NCBI GenBank assembly: GCA_045561735.1
Contig: JBJKXC010000022.1
Coordinates: 1-64,000 of the forward strand
DNA from: UBA3537 sp045561735
GTDB lineage: Bacteria > Bacteroidota > Bacteroidia > Flavobacteriales > Flavobacteriaceae
Reading direction: 5' to 3'
Length of the DNA: 64,000 bases
Shown here piece by piece: positions 62,833 through 64,000 of this stretch. The position numbers and the translations under genes were made by a program. The notes below the pieces were generated by a model. That model did no database searches, had not been told where the DNA came from, and saw only the letters and a program-made list of their open reading frames with translations. Each line of letters opens with the position of its first letter. Position 1 is the first letter of the stretch.

Positions 62833-64000
62833 TCAGTGTTTCAAAAATTTAAGCGTTTGGAAACTGTTGGTGTATTGGTTGCGAATATTCAACAAGTAAA
62901 TCCCCGTACTAAGGCTTGAAACGTCCAAGGTTAACGTTTTATTTAGTGTATGTTCTTTATTGGGGAGTTGGTAATATTTTCCCAACAAGTCCATGACCTC
63001 AATCTGGTCATTAGCAGTGTATTTTGAAATCGTTATTTGGTTATTTGCAGGGTTGGGGTAAAGAAAAACGTAGCCATCCTGAGTATCATTATCCCAAACT
63101 CCAGCGGTTGCGTTTATAAACTCGTAGGCACCAATGTCAACGATATCATTACCGTTAATGTTAGAAAAATCAACCTCAGCAGACCCTTGCGGTACCAAAG
63201 TAAAATCATCTATGTAAAAATCGCTAACAACTCCATCTCCAACATTCGGTCCTTTGACATATGCAAACATACTGTCATTCGATGGATATGTGAAATCCCC
63301 GGTCAAAAGTGTCCAACCCTGGTCATTTACAGCAGTACTGGTTGTTACAGAAGTGTAAGTGTTCAATGCAGTGTTTTTGATGGTTATTTGAGCATTTCCA
63401 GAACCCCCGCTGGCTAATTTCACCCAAACATAAAACGTATAGGTTTCCCCGACATCTAGTAGATTGTCCAATATCAATTTAGGACTGTGCCAATTGGCGG
63501 TTCGATTGGTAACCGAAAGGCAGTAATCTCCTGATTTTGAAGTTTCCGTAGAGTATGTCAAAGTGGGAGACCCAAAGTGAGACCAGCCACCAAATGAATT
63601 TTCAAAACTTGTATAAGAAATAGCATTGGGCAGTGTTGGTCTTGGATTACCCAGAAAGTCATCTAATGGAGAATAATTTGAATCTCCGGCATTGATGGCT
63701 GGAGAATTTTCTGTGAGCTCAAAATTAGCTTGGCTTATATCGATAGCACCATTAACAAAACTAGGAACTTGAGTAAATAGAGGGTCTACATTAATCATAT
63801 TACAACAAGATATAAAATTGTAAGGAACGCCATTATCATCAGATGGTAATTTTCCATTTAAAAAAATATTATTTAAAACAGGTCTAATACCCGAAATATT
63901 AGGAAGTTCTATGGCTGAAAATAAATTATCTCGAGTTACTACAATATTGTTAGCAACGGTCACATTTTGAACTTTATTGGCTTTAATACCTCCTACTTTT
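62833..64000 (-). CDS. Secreted beta-helix/CBM-like protein with T9SS domain (5' partial)
   Basis: The frame stays open to the right edge of the window, so the start is outside. The visible 389 residues begin KVGGIKANKVQNVTVANN, a parallel beta-helix pattern, followed by the NSPAINAGD motif of choice-of-anchor-type proteins. A carbohydrate-binding-like beta-sandwich comes next (about residues 145-280, with WYVKLASGG-like strands and DFYIDDFTLVP). The end is a T9SS sorting domain (VFLYPNPANNQITI). It lies 19 nt before GH10 and is probably a surface protein of the xylan set. Whether the beta-helix is catalytic cannot be judged from the part present. Confidence 0.8.
   Translation of the reverse strand, partial: KVGGIKANKVQNVTVANNIVVTRDNLFSAIELPNISGIRPVLNNIFLNGKLPSDDNGVPYNFISCCNMINVDPLFTQVPSFVNGAIDISQANFELTENSPAINAGDSNYSPLDDFLGNPRPTLPNAISYTSFENSFGGWSHFGSPTLTYSTETSKSGDYCLSVTNRTANWHSPKLILDNLLDVGETYTFYVWVKLASGGSGNAQITIKNTALNTYTSVTTSTAVNDQGWTLLTGDFTYPSNDSMFAYVKGPNVGDGVVSDFYIDDFTLVPQGSAEVDFSNINGNDIVDIGAYEFINATAGVWDNDTQDGYVFLYPNPANNQITISKYTANDQIEVMDLLGKYYQLPNKEHTLNKTLTLDVSSLSTGIYLLNIRNQYTNSFQTLKFLKH

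Noticed and set aside
63037..63417. A 126-codon plus-strand open frame opposite the beta-helix/CBM-like gene
   Set aside because: Lies fully antisense to a protein with a clear T9SS domain; no recognisable features.
1..64000. tRNA, rRNA, insertion sequence, integrase or phage genes
   Set aside because: None was recognised on either strand; the two loci look like resident PULs, and transfer cannot be shown from this window.

Overview
The window looks like chromosomal DNA of a marine member of the Bacteroidota, most likely Flavobacteriaceae. It is AT-rich. It carries two SusC/SusD pairs, many lipoproteins with Bacteroidota-type lipoboxes, at least seven proteins ending in a type IX secretion (T9SS) sorting domain, TAnnTTTG-like promoter boxes, four S1 sulfatases, and algal-glucan and xylan enzymes. 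No rRNA, tRNA, insertion sequence, CRISPR array or regulator gene of the HTCS/SusR type was seen. Almost everything between 1.36 kb and 44.9 kb is transcribed from the minus strand.

Layout. (1) 1-1334: the 3' part of a plus-strand YHYH-domain secreted protein. (2) 1.36-18.7 kb, minus: a sulfatase-rich polysaccharide utilization locus (PUL 1). In transcription order it holds a sulfatase, SusC, SusD, a sulfatase, a small helical secreted protein, a tandem-module secreted protein, a sulfatase, a GH128-like enzyme, a sulfatase, a CotH-like lipoprotein and a GH10 xylanase. (3) 18.8-34.3 kb, minus: a laminarin (beta-1,3/1,6-glucan) type PUL 2. It holds a modular surface protein, SusC, SusD, a DUF4959/5126/5000-type lipoprotein, GH5+CBM6, GH16, GH30 and an MFS sugar porter. 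(4) 34.5-44.9 kb, minus: a compact nucleotide-sugar supply block (UDP-Gal, UDP-GlcA, probable UDP-GalA, GDP-L-fucose, dTDP-L-rhamnose, a cupin isomerase-like protein and two nucleotidyltransferases) with no glycosyltransferase, flippase or polymerase in view. (5) 45.1-48.5 kb, plus: a His/Cys-rich small protein, a TonB-dependent receptor and a lipoprotein, a probable metal-uptake set. (6) 48.6-52.8 kb, minus: an NTF2-like lipoprotein and a large secreted protein that starts with a cupredoxin-like domain. (7) 53.3-64 kb, minus: a xylan/xylose catabolic set with a beta-helix surface protein (cut by the window end), GH10 lipoprotein, GPH symporter, cytoplasmic GH43, XylB, XylA, an SSS symporter and a carboxypeptidase-regulatory-domain protein.

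How it works together. In PUL 2 the surface GH16 and GH5 would cut beta-1,3-glucan and GH30 would remove beta-1,6 branches. Surface binding proteins and SusCD would import the oligomers, and the MFS porter would take the sugar into the cytoplasm. In region 7, GH10 releases xylo-oligosaccharides, GPH and SSS transporters import them, GH43 splits them inside the cell, and XylA/XylB feed xylulose-5-phosphate to the pentose phosphate pathway. PUL 1 targets a sulfated polymer whose identity cannot be fixed from the sequence. Its most novel element is an approximately 100-residue module found twice in a non-enzymatic secreted protein and once in the neighbouring GH128-like enzyme.
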